Made by a program: the position numbers and the translations under genes
In this document: positions 27,841 to 40,100 of the stretch, one piece after another
Numbering within the stretch: position 1 is the first letter of the stretch
How the letters are laid out: the number at the start of each line of letters is the position of its first letter
Origin: Cokeromyces recurvatus
Taxonomy: Eukaryota > Mucoromycota > Mucoromycetes > Mucorales > Mucoraceae
Assembly (NCBI RefSeq): GCF_025118155.1
Contig: NW_026251398.1
Coordinates: 558,001 to 622,000, forward strand
Length of the DNA: 64,000 nt
Direction: 5' to 3'
The notes under the pieces: model-generated
The model's input: only the letters and a program-made list of their open reading frames with translations
The model's database searches: none
Told to the model about the DNA's origin: nothing

Positions 27841-28155
27841 TTATACATGGATATCTTTTACACCTTTTTGGGAATAAGTTTCAAATTGTTTTCTACCCTT
27901 TCGAAGCATATACTCGATAGTTGCAAAATCTGATTTCCTAATATCATGTTCTCTAAACTCTTTACGTATGAAGGCATAAAATCGAGGTCTTGATTCCTAA
28001 ATGAATAAACGTTAAAGTCTTTTTTTTTTTTTTTTTTTTTTTCCCCTTAAACAACAAAATTTTACTAGTGGTTTTTCTCTTGCTGCTCTAAAACATTGTC
28101 TATAAAAATTAATAACTTCGTTCTGTAACCCTGATCTTTTTATTAGTCCAGGCAT
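27841..28155 (-). CDS. SDHAF1/Sdh6-like LYR assembly factor of succinate dehydrogenase
   Basis: Two exons (minus): 28155-28066 and 27996-27841; 81 residues. SDHAF1 is a small mitochondrial LYR-motif protein that helps insert iron-sulfur clusters into the SDHB subunit of complex II. Visible: SGLQNEVINFYRQCFRAARE, in which the LYR tripeptide appears as FYR, then after the intron RPRFYAFIRKEFREHD, IRKSDFATIEYMLRKG and RKQFETYS. These follow the SDHAF1 pattern, including the R-x-G-R/K-R-Q motif. It is convergent with the CHCH gene, with stops only 50 bp apart. Too short and too split to appear as a single long frame. Confidence 0.85.
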
Positions 28156-28300
28156 AAGTTCATTTATTGGAAAAAGGAACAAAAAAAAAAAAAAAATTAG
28201 GGGGAGGGGGTAAATATGACATATAAAATTAAAACAATGACAAAAGAACTATTAAAATCCCGATATCAAAAGCATGAGGATGATTCATTTTTTTTTTTTT

Positions 28301-29590
28301 TTATTGTTGTAAAAACCTTCTTGAAGTATAGTATTGATTCATACGATCGCCACTACTACTATATTCTTGATAATAGCCTTCTGACATGGGGGATGTGAAA
28401 TCACTAAAACTATTTATTGAACCCTCTGGATGATAACTTTCCCTTTCAGACTCGTGTTGTCGTCTTTTAGAACGTCTTATGGCAACAAATGCTATGATAC
28501 AAATTAAAATCGCACCTCCAATACCGCCTACCACACCTCCAATAATGTCTTTATTTTTCTGACTTAGACCAGTATGATGATTAGAAATGAATTGTTTTTG
28601 ACCTTGGTCTGTGTTTGGATAGGTAGAGATTGGACTAGATGATGAGGCAAGTGTCATACTTGTAGATAATGATTCTATGGGTGTATGTGTTGCTGTATTG
28701 CTTTCTAAAGATGTCAATGTAGTTTCTAGAATAGGAGTAGTCCTAATATCTATGAAAGAGGATGTAGTAGTTGCATCAATAAATAGAGTAGTAGTAGTAG
28801 TAGTCATAGTAGTGTCTGTAGGTAAATAAGTAGTCATATCTTCAGTTGTGGTAATAATAACAGTAGGAGTTTCAGTTGCAATAATAGTATCTATTGTTGT
28901 TGTAGGCTCAGCCGTAGTAGTAGGAGCTTCAGTAGTAGTTGCAGTAACTTCGGTTGTAGTAGGTTCAGTTGTAGTAGTAAGGGCTTCAGTTATGGTAGTA
29001 AGGGCTTCAGTTGTAGTAGTAAGGGCTTCAGTTGTGGTAGTAAGGACTTCAGTTGTGGTAGTAAGGACTTCAGTTGTGGTAGTAAGAGCTTCAGTTGTGG
29101 TAGTAAGAGCTTCAGTTGTGGTAGGAACTTCAGTCGTAATAATAAAATCGGTTGTAGTGGTAATTTCTGTCATAATATTAGTGGGTTCAGCCGTAGTCAT
29201 AGTTTCAGTTGTTGTAGTAGTAACTTCAGTTGTAGAAACAGCTTTGGTCGTTGCCATAGCCTCAGTTGCCATAGCAGTAGTTAAAGTATTATCATCATCA
29301 GTAGTAGTAATAGTAGTAGTAGTAGTAATAGTAGTAATAGAATAGTCATCATTAGTTGTAGTTATAGTATTAAGAGTAAGTGTAGGAGTATCATCAATCG
29401 TATCTGCTGCTGTAGAAGAATATACAACTGGTGTTGCTGTTGTAGTGATAGCTGAAAAAAAAAAGTATTTAAAAACGATTAGAATATGTACATGTGTGTA
29501 TTTCCTCCGAACAAACAAACAAACAAACAAAAAAAGAAAAACAGATATTGGTATACCATTTTCAGTAATAGCAATTGTTGTATCTGACAT
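28301..29590 (-). CDS. Mucin-like Thr/Ser-rich single-pass membrane protein
   Basis: Two exons as modelled: 29590-29557 and 29451-28301, 394 residues. A long Thr-rich ectodomain carries about ten TTTEALTT/TTTEVLTT-type repeats and would be heavily O-mannosylated. It is followed by one transmembrane helix (IIGGVVGGIGGAILICIIAF), a basic stop-transfer (IRRSKRR) and a 60-residue Ser/Tyr-rich cytoplasmic tail, an architecture like Wsc/Mid2 wall sensors. No Cys-rich head and, as modelled, no signal peptide are present. The frame stays open upstream of the ATG, so further 5' exons are likely (see 29591-30494). The intron is 105 nt, has no in-frame stop, and if retained adds a hydrophobic segment. 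Confidence 0.7.
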   Translation of the reverse strand: MSDTTIAITENGIPISVFLFLFVCLFVRRKYTHVHILIVFKYFFFSAITTTATPVVYSSTAADTIDDTPTLTLNTITTTNDDYSITTITTTTTITTTDDDNTLTTAMATEAMATTKAVSTTEVTTTTTETMTTAEPTNIMTEITTTTDFIITTEVPTTTEALTTTTEALTTTTEVLTTTTEVLTTTTEALTTTTEALTTITEALTTTTEPTTTEVTATTTEAPTTTAEPTTTIDTIIATETPTVIITTTEDMTTYLPTDTTMTTTTTTLFIDATTTSSFIDIRTTPILETTLTSLESNTATHTPIESLSTSMTLASSSSPISTYPNTDQGQKQFISNHHTGLSQKNKDIIGGVVGGIGGAILICIIAFVAIRRSKRRQHESERESYHPEGSINSFSDFTSPMSEGYYQEYSSSGDRMNQYYTSRRFLQQ

Positions 29591-30494
29591 TATAATTATA
29601 TAACTTGTATCAGCATTAAACTGTGTAACTTGTACCTAATAAATTACAAGAGAAAGAAAAAAGGAAAAAAAAAAAGGGTAGAAGCAAAAATAAATATTGC
29701 TTACATAAATGATAGTATTGTAATTTTGTTACTAATAATATTATCATTCATGTTATCATCATCTAGTAATATAAAAAATATTTAAAATTAGTAAACATTC
29801 AAGTTAAAATAACTGTTTAAAAGAGACTCATGTTTCAAAAATAAATTTGCATTGTTCAAAAAAAAAAAAAAGGGGGGAGGGAGGGAAACTGGATTTCAAA
29901 AAAAAAAGAAAGAAATCCACATGTCTTATCATATACCTATATAAATATACTACGCGTTTACTGTATATAACATTGATCTTTATCATTATTACTACTTGTA
30001 TTCTTATTATGATCAACATATAATAACTTGTGATTCAATTCTATATTATTACCACTACTATTACTATTATCGTTAAATAAAGTGTCACCAATGTTATCAT
30101 CCACACGTTTCTTTAAATCTTAATTATATAATATAAACAAAAAAAAAAGTTAAATAACTCTTATTTTTTCTTTTAAATATAGTTACAGTAGAGTATGGTA
30201 TAACATGATGAATAAATCAAAGAATGAATACTAATAATAATTATGGGGTAAAGAGGAATAATAAGAAACAAAATTCTATAAATATATTCATCATCACGAC
30301 GTTGTCTAAAAGAAGAGATTTTTTTCTTTTTGAAACTAAGCAACGAAAACAATTACGTAATAAAGTGTTACAACCCTTTGTAAAAAAAAAAAATAAAATA
30401 AAAAAAAGTGCCCTTAATAGAGTGAAGGATATATTCATATAGTTTGACTCTTTCATTTATTTTTATTTTTTTGTTTTCTTTCTCTTTTGTATAT
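29591..30494 (-). other. Possible 5' exons of the mucin-like gene
   Basis: On the minus strand the frame continues upstream of the ATG at 29590 to an acceptor at 29629 (exon start 29628, reading TQFNADTSYIIIMSDTT). A 58-nt exon 29762-29705 (NIISNKITILSF) joins it in frame and looks like beta-strand sequence. A further open stretch around 30116-29965 (Asn-rich) may be coding but does not join in phase. If these are real, the protein has an extracellular strand-rich head. Unresolved. Confidence 0.35.
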
Positions 30495-31483
30495 ATGAAT
30501 CAAAAAGGCAACAGTTCTGCCAATAATCGTTGTTTTTGTATTCCTTTAAGGTAAATCAAAATAAAGATATAAAGCTATATATTCCTTTTATCAATCGTAC
30601 TTATGACTATAAGAACGAGTGTCATAGTTATTGCTGCTTGTTTATTTGTAAGTTATTCTCTCTCTCTTTTTTTTTTATGAAACTATTATATTCAAATATA
30701 TTTTCTGAAATAACTTATTATTTTGTTCAACAAGTTATTTTATACAAGTCTTTTTATTTGGATATTAAAAGAATATAATACTAATACTGGTAACATATTT
30801 CCACACACATATAAAGACTTGACTACAGCAATATTTTATAATAATAGCGATATACGATAATCAGTTTTTAAAGCAACAACAACAACAACAACAGCAAGAG
30901 GGTTCATCAAGCTATCTTATTTTAGGATTATTTTGGACCTCGGTCATAGCTATCGGAGCTTGTATAATGAGTTCATTACTCGGTGTGATTGGTGGACTAA
31001 GAGTAATAAGTTTTTATTTACAATTGTCTATAAATGCTAATTGTCATAACAACGGCTACGATAATAATAACAATAGCAAAATAAGAGAATGGTTTATATA
31101 TTCGGAATCCATTATGGGTTCATAACGACTTTAATTTTATTTTTATCGATTCACTTGTGTATTATCACGTTAGTAAAACAAGATTCGATTGTAGAAGGAT
31201 GCAGAAAGATAATAATGGGAACATCACCAACAATAAACGTGATTAAAGTAGAAGTAGAAGAAGAAAACTCCTACTGTATTCAAGCGATAAAGCAGTTCTT
31301 ATTGATAAGCGGTATTAGTTTATTCATGATTAACTTTATTCAAGTAAGAAGAACACTACAGTACATCATTATTATAAGAAGATTACAATTATTAAATATT
31401 ATTATTATTTTTTTCAGATTTACTTTGGTTTTCTTATTTTTAGATTTGCAAAAAAGTTAAGAAGGAAGTTTCTTTCTTCATAA
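30495..31483 (+). CDS. Four-helix (tetraspan-like) membrane protein of unknown family
   Basis: Five exons: 30495-30550, 30614-30647, 30829-31002, 31077-31343, 31418-31483; 198 residues. All joins are in phase and together build a coherent protein with four hydrophobic helices: TSVIVIAACLF-QYFIIIAI; YLILGLFWTSVIAIGACIM; GFITTLILFLSIHLCIITL; and FLLISGISLFMINFIQIYFG. A Gln run follows helix 1. A charged, Cys-containing loop lies between helices 3 and 4 (KQDSIVEGCRKI to NSYCIQAIKQ), and the C-terminus is basic (RFAKKLRRKF). An alternative uses an extra 18-nt exon at 30772-30789 inside intron 2. I do not recognise the family. Confidence 0.6.
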
Positions 31484-31587
31484 ATAATCATGTACTATGC
31501 ATATTTATTTTTATTCAAATTTGTTTACTTGTAAATAATAAAAAATCGTTAAAGTTAAACTCCGTTATTATTAATGAATCAGCGTGG

Positions 31588-31588
<1 letters not shown>

Positions 31589-31627
<39 letters not shown>
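31589..31627. repeat. (GT)n microsatellite
   Basis: About 19 GT/TG dinucleotides between two plus-strand genes, continuing imperfectly to about 31640. Confidence 0.95.
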
Positions 31628-31629
<2 letters not shown>

Positions 31630-31745
31630 ATGTGTGTTTATAGATGATTGTTTTCTTTTATCTTTTCTTCATTTTATTTCTTTTTCTTTTTTATATAAAT
31701 AAATAAATCCATTCGTTCTATTTATCACTCGTTCTATCTATAATA

Positions 31746-31997
31746 ATGACCTTTACTAATCAGCAACAACGACAAGAAGAAGAAGAAGAAAAAGACTATT
31801 TTCAAGAATACGATAATCAAGTATTTGACACTTATTGTAAACAAGAAGAAGAAGAAGAAGATTATGTAATGGATCCAAATCTATTTCAACTTATTCTTGA
31901 CGTACAATCGTATCTTACAGAGGCACCTAAGGATTCTCCACTGCTTGCTCTTCAATATAAAATGTATACCTATCTTAAACAACGTGCATATGAATAA
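31746..31997 (+). CDS. Small acidic hypothetical protein
   Basis: Single-exon 83-codon ORF with an ATG start. The N-terminal half has Gln and two poly-Glu runs; the C-terminal half is ordered and amphipathic (DPNLFQLILDVQSYLTEAPK, then LQYKMYTYLKQRAYE). Codon use resembles neighbours. No family recognised. It lies 262 bp after the membrane-protein gene and 370 bp before the ING gene; it could be a short gene or a chance frame. Confidence 0.45.
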   Translation: MTFTNQQQRQEEEEEKDYFQEYDNQVFDTYCKQEEEEEDYVMDPNLFQLILDVQSYLTEAPKDSPLLALQYKMYTYLKQRAYE

Positions 31998-32367
31998 TAT
32001 CTTTCTAATTAACTCTAAAAATACCCCTTTCCTTTCTTTACTTTAATATATTTTATTTTATTTTAAACGATCATTCTCTTTGAGAGCCTCTTATTTTTAT
32101 TTTTTTAAGGGAGAATTTATACTTTAATAAAATAAAAAACTTAATATATAAGCGAACAGCAGTAATTATCTGCATAATTTAATAGACTGTTAATTCTTCT
32201 TTCAGCAGCAGGTTTAATTGTGGAGATTAAATTTGTTTTCTGATACTTGACCAAATAATAGCAGCAGTAGCTTATTATAACTAATAATAATCCTCTTTAC
32301 TTTTTTTTTTTTTTCCTATTGTTTTCTTTCTCTTCTTTCTTAAAAAAAAAAAGAAAAAGAAAAGACT

Positions 32368-33684
32368 ATGGATAATACAATAGATATACATGAGGATTCG
32401 GGCCGTTATTTACAAGAATATATTCAAAGTAAATTTTATAATAATAATAATAGTAGTAGTAGTATTAGTGTATATGTATATTTATAGGCTTTAATAATAT
32501 AAAATAGGTTTAGAAAATCTTCCTAGTGAAATACAATATCATTGGGCTGAGATAAGAAATAGATATGATCAAGCAAAAGGTATTTTGTACATATAGACAC
32601 TATAGTAAATCGTTATTTATCTTTCTATTTAGCACCTGAAAGACGTATTAGAAGTGGTCAACATGATCTCGCCAAGATTCATAAACAATGGTTTACACAA
32701 GAAATAGATAAACGAGAAAAATTATTAAAATCTCAACCTATTTTAATACAACGAATAAAGAACGATTATAATAAACTAGAAGATCTTGCCAACGAAAGAG
32801 TATCTTTAGCAGAAGAAGCTCTTAAATTAGTAAAAAAAAAAAATATTAATGACAATTAGTTAATTTCAGTCAACTCATCTATTTCCTCTTACAAAATAAT
32901 AATAATAATATTAGGTAGATCGTCATTTAATTCGACTTCAACAAGATCTTGATAAACATGATCGTGAACATCCTGAACTTGCACCTGTAAATACTTTACC
33001 GACGCGTAGTTATACAATAGCACATGGAAGAAGACGTAAATAAACAAATGATGGATAGTTATTTTTTTTTTTTTTTTTTTTGGAACTACGCAAAATAAGG
33101 GTTTACATTTTCTTTCTTTTTTTTTAATAGAATTTGATCTAGATTTAGATGAAGAAGATGAGGAAGAAGAAGAAGAAGAACTAGATGATGAGTCTTCAGT
33201 CAAATCAGGACTAGATAAAAACCGAGATAAATCACAAACATATCACATAAAAAAGTTAAAAGAAGAAGAAGAAGATAATTTATTAGTGTTTGATCCTGAT
33301 TATTATGAAACCATGTTAGCTAATAGACATCAAAAGAAAAAGAAAAAGGAGGCAAGAGAAGCGACAGATAAAGAAGAACCTTTATATTGTTATTGTCAAC
33401 AGGTGTCTTATGGTGAAATGGTTGCGTGTGATGGGGAGGTAATTCTACATGCATACATACATACATGTATTTATGAAATGATGACTAAATATTCTACATA
33501 GCATTGCCCTTATGAATGGTTTCATATGGAATGTGTTGGAGTAGAAGAACCACCAAAAGGTGCTTGGTTCTGTGAACATTGTTCAGCTGAATTACGTAAT
33601 CATAAACGTAAAACTTCAAATAATAATCATCATCCTTTATTAAATACAAAGAAAATGAAGCGTAGAAAGGAATCTTCTGCTTGA
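32368..33684 (+). CDS. ING-family PHD-finger chromatin protein
   Basis: ING proteins are subunits of histone acetyltransferase or deacetylase complexes and read H3K4me3 through the PHD finger. Six exons: 32368-32428, 32508-32579, 32633-32829, 32915-33035, 33131-33438, 33502-33684; 313 residues. The N-terminal ING helical region reads YLQEYIQSLENLPSEIQYHW, then AEIRNRYDQAKAPERRI and KIHKQWFTQEIDKREKLL. An acidic linker follows. The PHD finger is CYCQQVSYGEMVACDGEHCP, then YEWFHMECVGVEEPPKGAW and FCEHC, with the full C4-H-C3 set and the aromatic Tyr-Gly-Glu-Met of the methyl-lysine pocket. A Lys-rich tail ends the protein. The last intron splits the finger between GE and HC. Confidence 0.93.
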
Positions 33685-33855
33685 TTTCTTTCTTTCTTTC
33701 TTTCTTTCAAAAAAAAAAAAAAAAAAAAATTGTATAAATTATTGTAAATAATATATAAATAATCATGTTCATTTGTTTCTTTTTTGTATATATATAATTG
33801 TATTATTATTATTATTATTATATAAAACACGCTTTTATTTTTATTTTTATTTTAT

Positions 33856-35604
33856 TTATTTAGTAGCTTCATTTTCAACCATGACTGCAGTTGGAGCACC
33901 ACCAGCTTGTTGCAATGCACCACCAGCAGTCAATTTAGCATTTCCAACAACAGCTAAAATGTCATTCAAATTCTCTTTCCAAGCATTCAATGTTGTACTC
34001 AATTTCTTCCATTGCTCTGGACCAAAGACACGATAAATACTACGATGAACAATAACAGTCTTATTAAGTTGATCCAATTTAGCTTCTACAAGTCCAGCAC
34101 GAATAACATCAATAACCCACATTTCAATTTCATCTTCTTCAATTTGTAAGTTACTAGCAATATCAGCATAACTTAATTCTCTTGAAAGATTTTCAGAACC
34201 AAGAGAAGCTAAAGATAACAAACGCATTTTATAAAGGTTTCTATCAGCATCCTTAATAAGTGAAGCATGTGTTTGTGCAAAGGATTGATATGTAGCCAAG
34301 TTGCCATTTAAAAAGACATCAAGAAGTTGATATTCTTCAGTTCCCTTCAAGTTTTGAATGGCTTTATATTGAAGAAGATCTTCAAAAGCAAAATAATTTT
34401 CCATTGCAATTGCACGAAGAATAATTTCTTTTGCAACCTGACTACCTTCTGTTTCATCATATGTTGTTAATTCCTTTAATGAAAACTCTAAAGCCAATTT
34501 TCTATTTTTTTTTAAACATAACATATATAAATATATTAGTTCAATCATCATAATCCTCCTACCCCCTTTTTCTTTTTCTGTTCCTTTTAAAAGAGAGAAA
34601 GAGACTTACTCTTCACCAGCCTTTGATAAAACTTGACTTAAATAATTATACAAGTTGCGTTGAGTTTGTTGATCAATACCCCATTGCTTTGACCAACTAT
34701 CTACATATTCTAATTGACCATAAAGTGATTCTAATTCATCTGCTTGTACAGTAGCTTCAATTAATCCAATAAAGGCATTATAACGAAGGGGTGAATTACC
34801 AGGAAGGGCATTATACAAATTGAGTAAACTATTTTCAAGAAAAAATTAGATTAGATTTTCATTTTGACAAAACGTGTAGGACAAATATAACTTTACATTT
34901 TTTGTTTCAAACCAGTCTTGTTACTTTCGGTTTTAGTTAAAGTATCAATCAAGGCTTTGACAGCATCAGGACGTACAGATTCAGGAGAGCCCAAAACAAG
35001 AACAACGAGCAAATTGAAAGCACCTTCGACCTCTATTTATTTATTTATCCATATGAATATATACATGTGTATTTATATACCCTGTCAATATCTTTATAAC
35101 AATATTACCTTTATCATTTTCAGTTAAAAAGATGGAAGCATCTTTAACAAGTTCGGCATAAACAGCTTCTTTTTTATCAGAATTGAAAAGTGATTTGATT
35201 TGTTGAACGTAAGCTTCATCTTCTTCACCCCTTAATTTGGAAATGTAAAGAGCTAAATCGTTAATCTACAAAAATTTATTAGTTATAAAATTATTGAAAT
35301 TAAAGAAATGAAGAGAATAATAATAATAAAAAAAAAGACGAATGTTCCCTCTTTTTTTTTGTATTTCTTTCTTTTCTTTTTGCTGTAATATATGTTGTGT
35401 ATCTTTTATACTGTCAAATAATTTTTAGATCGTAAAAAAGTGCATTATTATTGAATTGTCATCAATAACTGTACATTCATTGCATTAAAAGAAAAGAACA
35501 TTCGTTTCTTTTTTTTAAAAAAAAAAATACTCTCTGTAATAAACATGCTGATACTTTACTTGTTCCTCAATACCACCCTGTACAAAGATGTTGTTCATGG
35601 TCAT
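33856..35604 (-). CDS. Translation initiation factor eIF3 subunit m (PCI domain)
   Basis: Component of the eIF3 scaffold on the 40S ribosomal subunit. Five exons (minus): 35604-35560, 35265-35109, 35032-34897, 34828-34610, 34501-33856; 400 residues. The order matches eIF3m: short N-terminus (NNIFVQGG), TPR-like helices (LLNLYNALPGNSPLRYNAF, then VDSWSKQWGIDQQTQRNLY), and a C-terminal PCI/winged-helix region with YKMRLLSLASLGSEN, ELSYADIASNLQIEEDEIEM and WVIDVIRAGLVEAKLDQ. It closes with YRVFGPEQWKKLSTTLNAW, near-identical in spacing to the animal eIF3m end as I recall it. Two in-frame ATGs lie at 35604 and 35598; the first was chosen. Confidence 0.92.
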
Positions 35605-35853
35605 GTTTTTATTTTATTTTATTTTTTTTTAAAAAAAAAAAAGGGTAGAGAGGGAAGGTTGAGTAAAAAGAAATTTGTGAGTTTGTAACAAACGGGACCG
35701 GATTTTAGCTCTGATAAAAAAAAAAATAAAAAAAAAGTGGCTTGTATTACAGGATTTTTCCTTTGAAATTTAAAAAAAGCTGTTTGCTTTTATTCAACAC
35801 TGGCACTTGGATGGATATTTATTATTTTGCCTTAATAAACTGTCTGATTGGCT

Positions 35854-35898
<45 letters not shown>

Positions 35899-37185
35899 CT
35901 AATTGAAATATAATGTCTGCTCATTTCTGGTGCTATGGAGATACAAATCCGAGAAAAAAAAAACCCCCCCATAAACCATAAACCATAAATCATAAATCAT
36001 AGAGATATAATGATTAGTCACGAAAAGAGAAGGCCCTATTAAATAATTTCATTTATGAGTATATTAACTTGATGAGAACTACCCAATTCAAGCCTGAAAA
36101 ATCCACAGATCCTCAAGATATACACCACTTTTCATAAAGTGTCTATCTATAGCCTTACAAATATGGCACGTACAATTTGATAATCAGTCCATTTTTTTTT
36201 TTTTTTTTGAAGCTTATAAAAGGCACATGGAACAAATGCTAATGATGTTGAATTTATCTTTTGTTATCGTTATTCGGATATTCTTCTCGGAGTATTGATA
36301 AGTTGAAGAAAGTGATAATGCCTATGTTTATTAACACCAAGGTAAAATCCTTAATAAATAACATATCAATAGAGTGCATGCGTATCGATGCTGACATGAA
36401 CGAGATCTGTTTCATTTCTGATGGAGGTCTATATTATTATTGATTAAAGGAGAGAAGTGCTATAATATAATAACAGCGTAGTAGTATCCAATAAGAAGAC
36501 GAAATGCTCATGCAAATAATATTGATCCCAAATACTGTCAGAATTCTTGGTCAATTCGCCTCCTCCCCCATCCTCCTCTTCAAAGCTAACAAACATGTTA
36601 TTATATTCATCATGTCTATTTAACTGTCTTACAAAAAATTATTCTTTCAAGTTTCTTAACTCTGATAATAAATACTGGTCTTTTTTTTTTACCAGACAAT
36701 TGACTCATCCACAAGACTGAACATTTATTATCGTTTTAATACGCATTCAGAATAAGTTTATGCATCGCTACGTAAATAAAGAAGTTTATGCTAGAAGCCT
36801 ACTCGAAAGAGAAAGATCCCTTTTCTTTCCAACATATACTTTATATTTATCAAAAAAAAAAACAATAGAATAACTAAATTCACTTGCTGTCATCTTTTCT
36901 TTCTTTCTTTATTATAGTTGTCTAAACAGTGAGTATATCTTTTTCATTATTATATGATAATAGACAATAGAAGAGTAATCAAGAAGGCTTCTTGTTGAAG
37001 AAGAGAGAAAGAAAGAAAGAAAGAAGAAAAATAAAATAAAAATAAAGCATGTTTAAGCTCAGATTTATTATACATAATGATATGCTTGAATTTATATGAA
37101 ATCAACATTCAAACCTTCTCTCTCTCTCTCTTTTTTTTTTATTATTGTTATTATTGAAAATTCTTTATTATAATAAAAAAAGAAA
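35605..37185. other. 1.6-kb divergent spacer, eIF3m (-) and VPS39 (+)
   Basis: AT-rich with a 37-nt poly-T (35858-35894), a short CATAAACCATAAATCATA direct repeat (35970-36000), and homopolymers. A 60-codon frame at 36261-36443 shows no domain. No gene recognised. Confidence 0.5.
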
Positions 37186-40100
37186 ATGCATGATGCATTT
37201 CAAGTAACAACAGTAGTTGACAAATTAACTCGAATTGAATCTATTTTTGCACATGGTATTGAAAAAAAAAAAAAAAAAAAAAACCTCATCCTCATTCAAT
37301 TCAACATTTTATTCATAATTGATTCAGGCGATAGACTATTAATTGGTACAGGAGTAGGACACTTGCTTGTATATGATATTAAAGAACCTTTAGGTATTCA
37401 TCAACATTAAAATATATTATTGTCGTTAGTATTCAATTTGATTCTATATAGTTGCTGATGATAATGAAATACCTGAAGTTACACTTTTTCAAACAATTAA
37501 AACATTTTCAAAAAGACCTATTGAACAACTAGACATTATTAAAGAAATTGATGTTCTTGTTTCACTTTCAGGTATATTATAGATGTATATATAACATTCA
37601 CAGCATTAACTGAGTCTAATAACACATGTATATACATACATACATATATGTATATAGATGGATTAGTCAGTCTTCATGATTTGCGTACATTTGAATTACG
37701 TATGGCACTTGGAAAAACAAAAGGAGCCAATCTATTTGCCATTCAAACCATGGTTGAAATGACACCTGAAGAGCAAATTCCTGTCTTAACCACACGGTTA
37801 GCAGTTGCAGTACGCAAAAAATTATTAGTCTTTGTTTGGAAGGATACTGAGTTTTATGAAACAAAGGAACTCACTATTCCTGACCGCATCAAGGCAATGA
37901 CTTGGGTTGGCCTAACAAAGATATGTTTAGGATTTTCAGCAGAATATGCATTAATGGATGTAGAAGAAGGTCGATTAACTGAATTATTTGCACCTACAAC
38001 CGGTGTTACAGAAGCAGGACCTATGAGCACTTTAAATAGTTTATACAACATGTCCATTGGTGCTCGTGGTGGAAAGCCAATGATTACAAAGATACCCAAC
38101 AATGAAATGCTTTTGGCTAGAGATCGTAATATATAATCGCTTATATTTTATTTTGAAACAAGAATTTATTTATTTTTATTTTTATTTTTTTTGGCTTGTT
38201 AGATGTGAGTATCTTTTTAGGCTTGGATGGTACACCTACACGTAAAGTAGGTATTGAATGGTCTGGAACTCCTGAACAAATTGGTAAAAGAAAGAAAGAA
38301 AGAAAGAAAAAAAGAAAAAAAGGGATTATGCTTATTTATTTCTTTATTATAAGGCTATTCATATCCTTATGTAATTGCTATTTTACCAAAGCATGTTGAA
38401 GTGCGGAATATTCAAACACTTACACTTGTACAACAAATTGATCTTGCTAATACAAAGTTCTTAAATCAAGGAAAACTTGTCTATGTAGCCAGTACATCAC
38501 AGATTTATCGTCTTACTCCTTATAGTTTTTCATCTCAGGTAAGAATAAGAATACATAAATCTACATGTATTTATACATATAAATATATATCCTAGATTGA
38601 TCAATTAGTTGAAAAGAAAGAATATAAAGAAGCCGCCAGTTTACTTGATCAAATTGATGCTGTTTTAATTGAAAATAAAGAAAAAAAATTAAAAACAATA
38701 CGTACGGCTTATGCTCATGATTTATTCACTTATGGAGAATACGATAAAGCTATCAATTTGTTTCAAGAGTTAGACACGCCGGCAGCAGAAGTGATCAGTC
38801 TTTATCCTGAAGTGATATCAGGTCATTTGGCAAAGGAGGAAACGTATCATCATGGAAGTGAGGGTGAGGAGGAAGAACAAGGATCTGCGATATCAAAGAA
38901 ACATCGTGACCAATTAGAAGAGGAAACTAATATATCAAGACCCTCTAGTCGAGCCTCAACTAGAAGTAAAGCAACGAGTCAACTAAGCCAATCAAAAACG
39001 AAAAAAAATGAAATAGTCCCCTTAACAGGACTTCACCTGTATGATGCAGTGACTTATCTAATCCGTTATCTAACTGATAGAAGACAGAAATTAGCAAGAA
39101 AATTAAGCGCTCATAGTTCTGGGCCTGCTTCAGTTGCATCATCTACAAAACATTCCGAAACCTTGGATGATGATGAAGAAGATTTACTTTACCAAGCCAT
39201 GTTAGTGGATACTTCATTATTAAAATCTTATATGATGACAAATGATGCTCTTGTTGGACCTCTACTTCGTGTTCAAAACCATTGTAATGTAGAAGAATGT
39301 GAAAAAATATTGATGGATAAAAAGGTAAAAAAAAAAAAAAAAAAAAGGAAAACGGTTTAATTAAAAGCTTACGGTTCAAATGTTACAAAATATTAGAAAT
39401 ACAAAGAACTTGTTGATCTTTATAATTGTAAGGGGTTACATGGACGAGCTCTAGACTTATTAGAAAAGTGAGTGGAAATTAAGGGAATTTTTTTTTTTTT
39501 TTTTATGTTGATTGTTTATCATTTAATTAAGGTTAGGAAAACAATCTGATGGGCCACTTAAAGGAGTTTCCCCTACAATACGATATTTACAAAAGTTAGG
39601 CTTAGATCATTTCGACCTTGTATTACACTATTCTCAGTGGGTTTTAGAAAAAGATCCTGAACATGGCATGGATGTAAATACCAAAAAAAAAATGGCCAAG
39701 TTTATGAACTTATTTTATTGTTGTTTAGATTTTTATGGATGATTTAGCTGAAGTCGAGACATTTCCTCGAGATAAAGTATTAAAGCATTTGGAAACTATT
39801 TCAAATGACTTGGCAATTCAATACTTGGAATACATAATTGAAGAATTACATGATGAATCTCCAGATTTTCATAATAGACTTGTGATTGCTTATCTTGGCA
39901 AAATTAACTTTGATAAAAAGAAAGGTATGAAGAAGATTAAAGTTGATTTGATAGTACTTTAAATACATATACATATCTATTTAGAAGATAAAGAAAATAA
40001 GAACAAGATAAGAACAAAGCTTATCACCTTTTTAACTGATTCATCTTGTTACAAAGCTGAAAAGATATTATCTCGGTTGCCTATAGATGGTATGTCAGAT

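Noticed and set aside
28848..29345. 165-codon plus-strand Val-rich ORF
   Set aside because: Antisense of the Thr-repeat region of the mucin-like gene.
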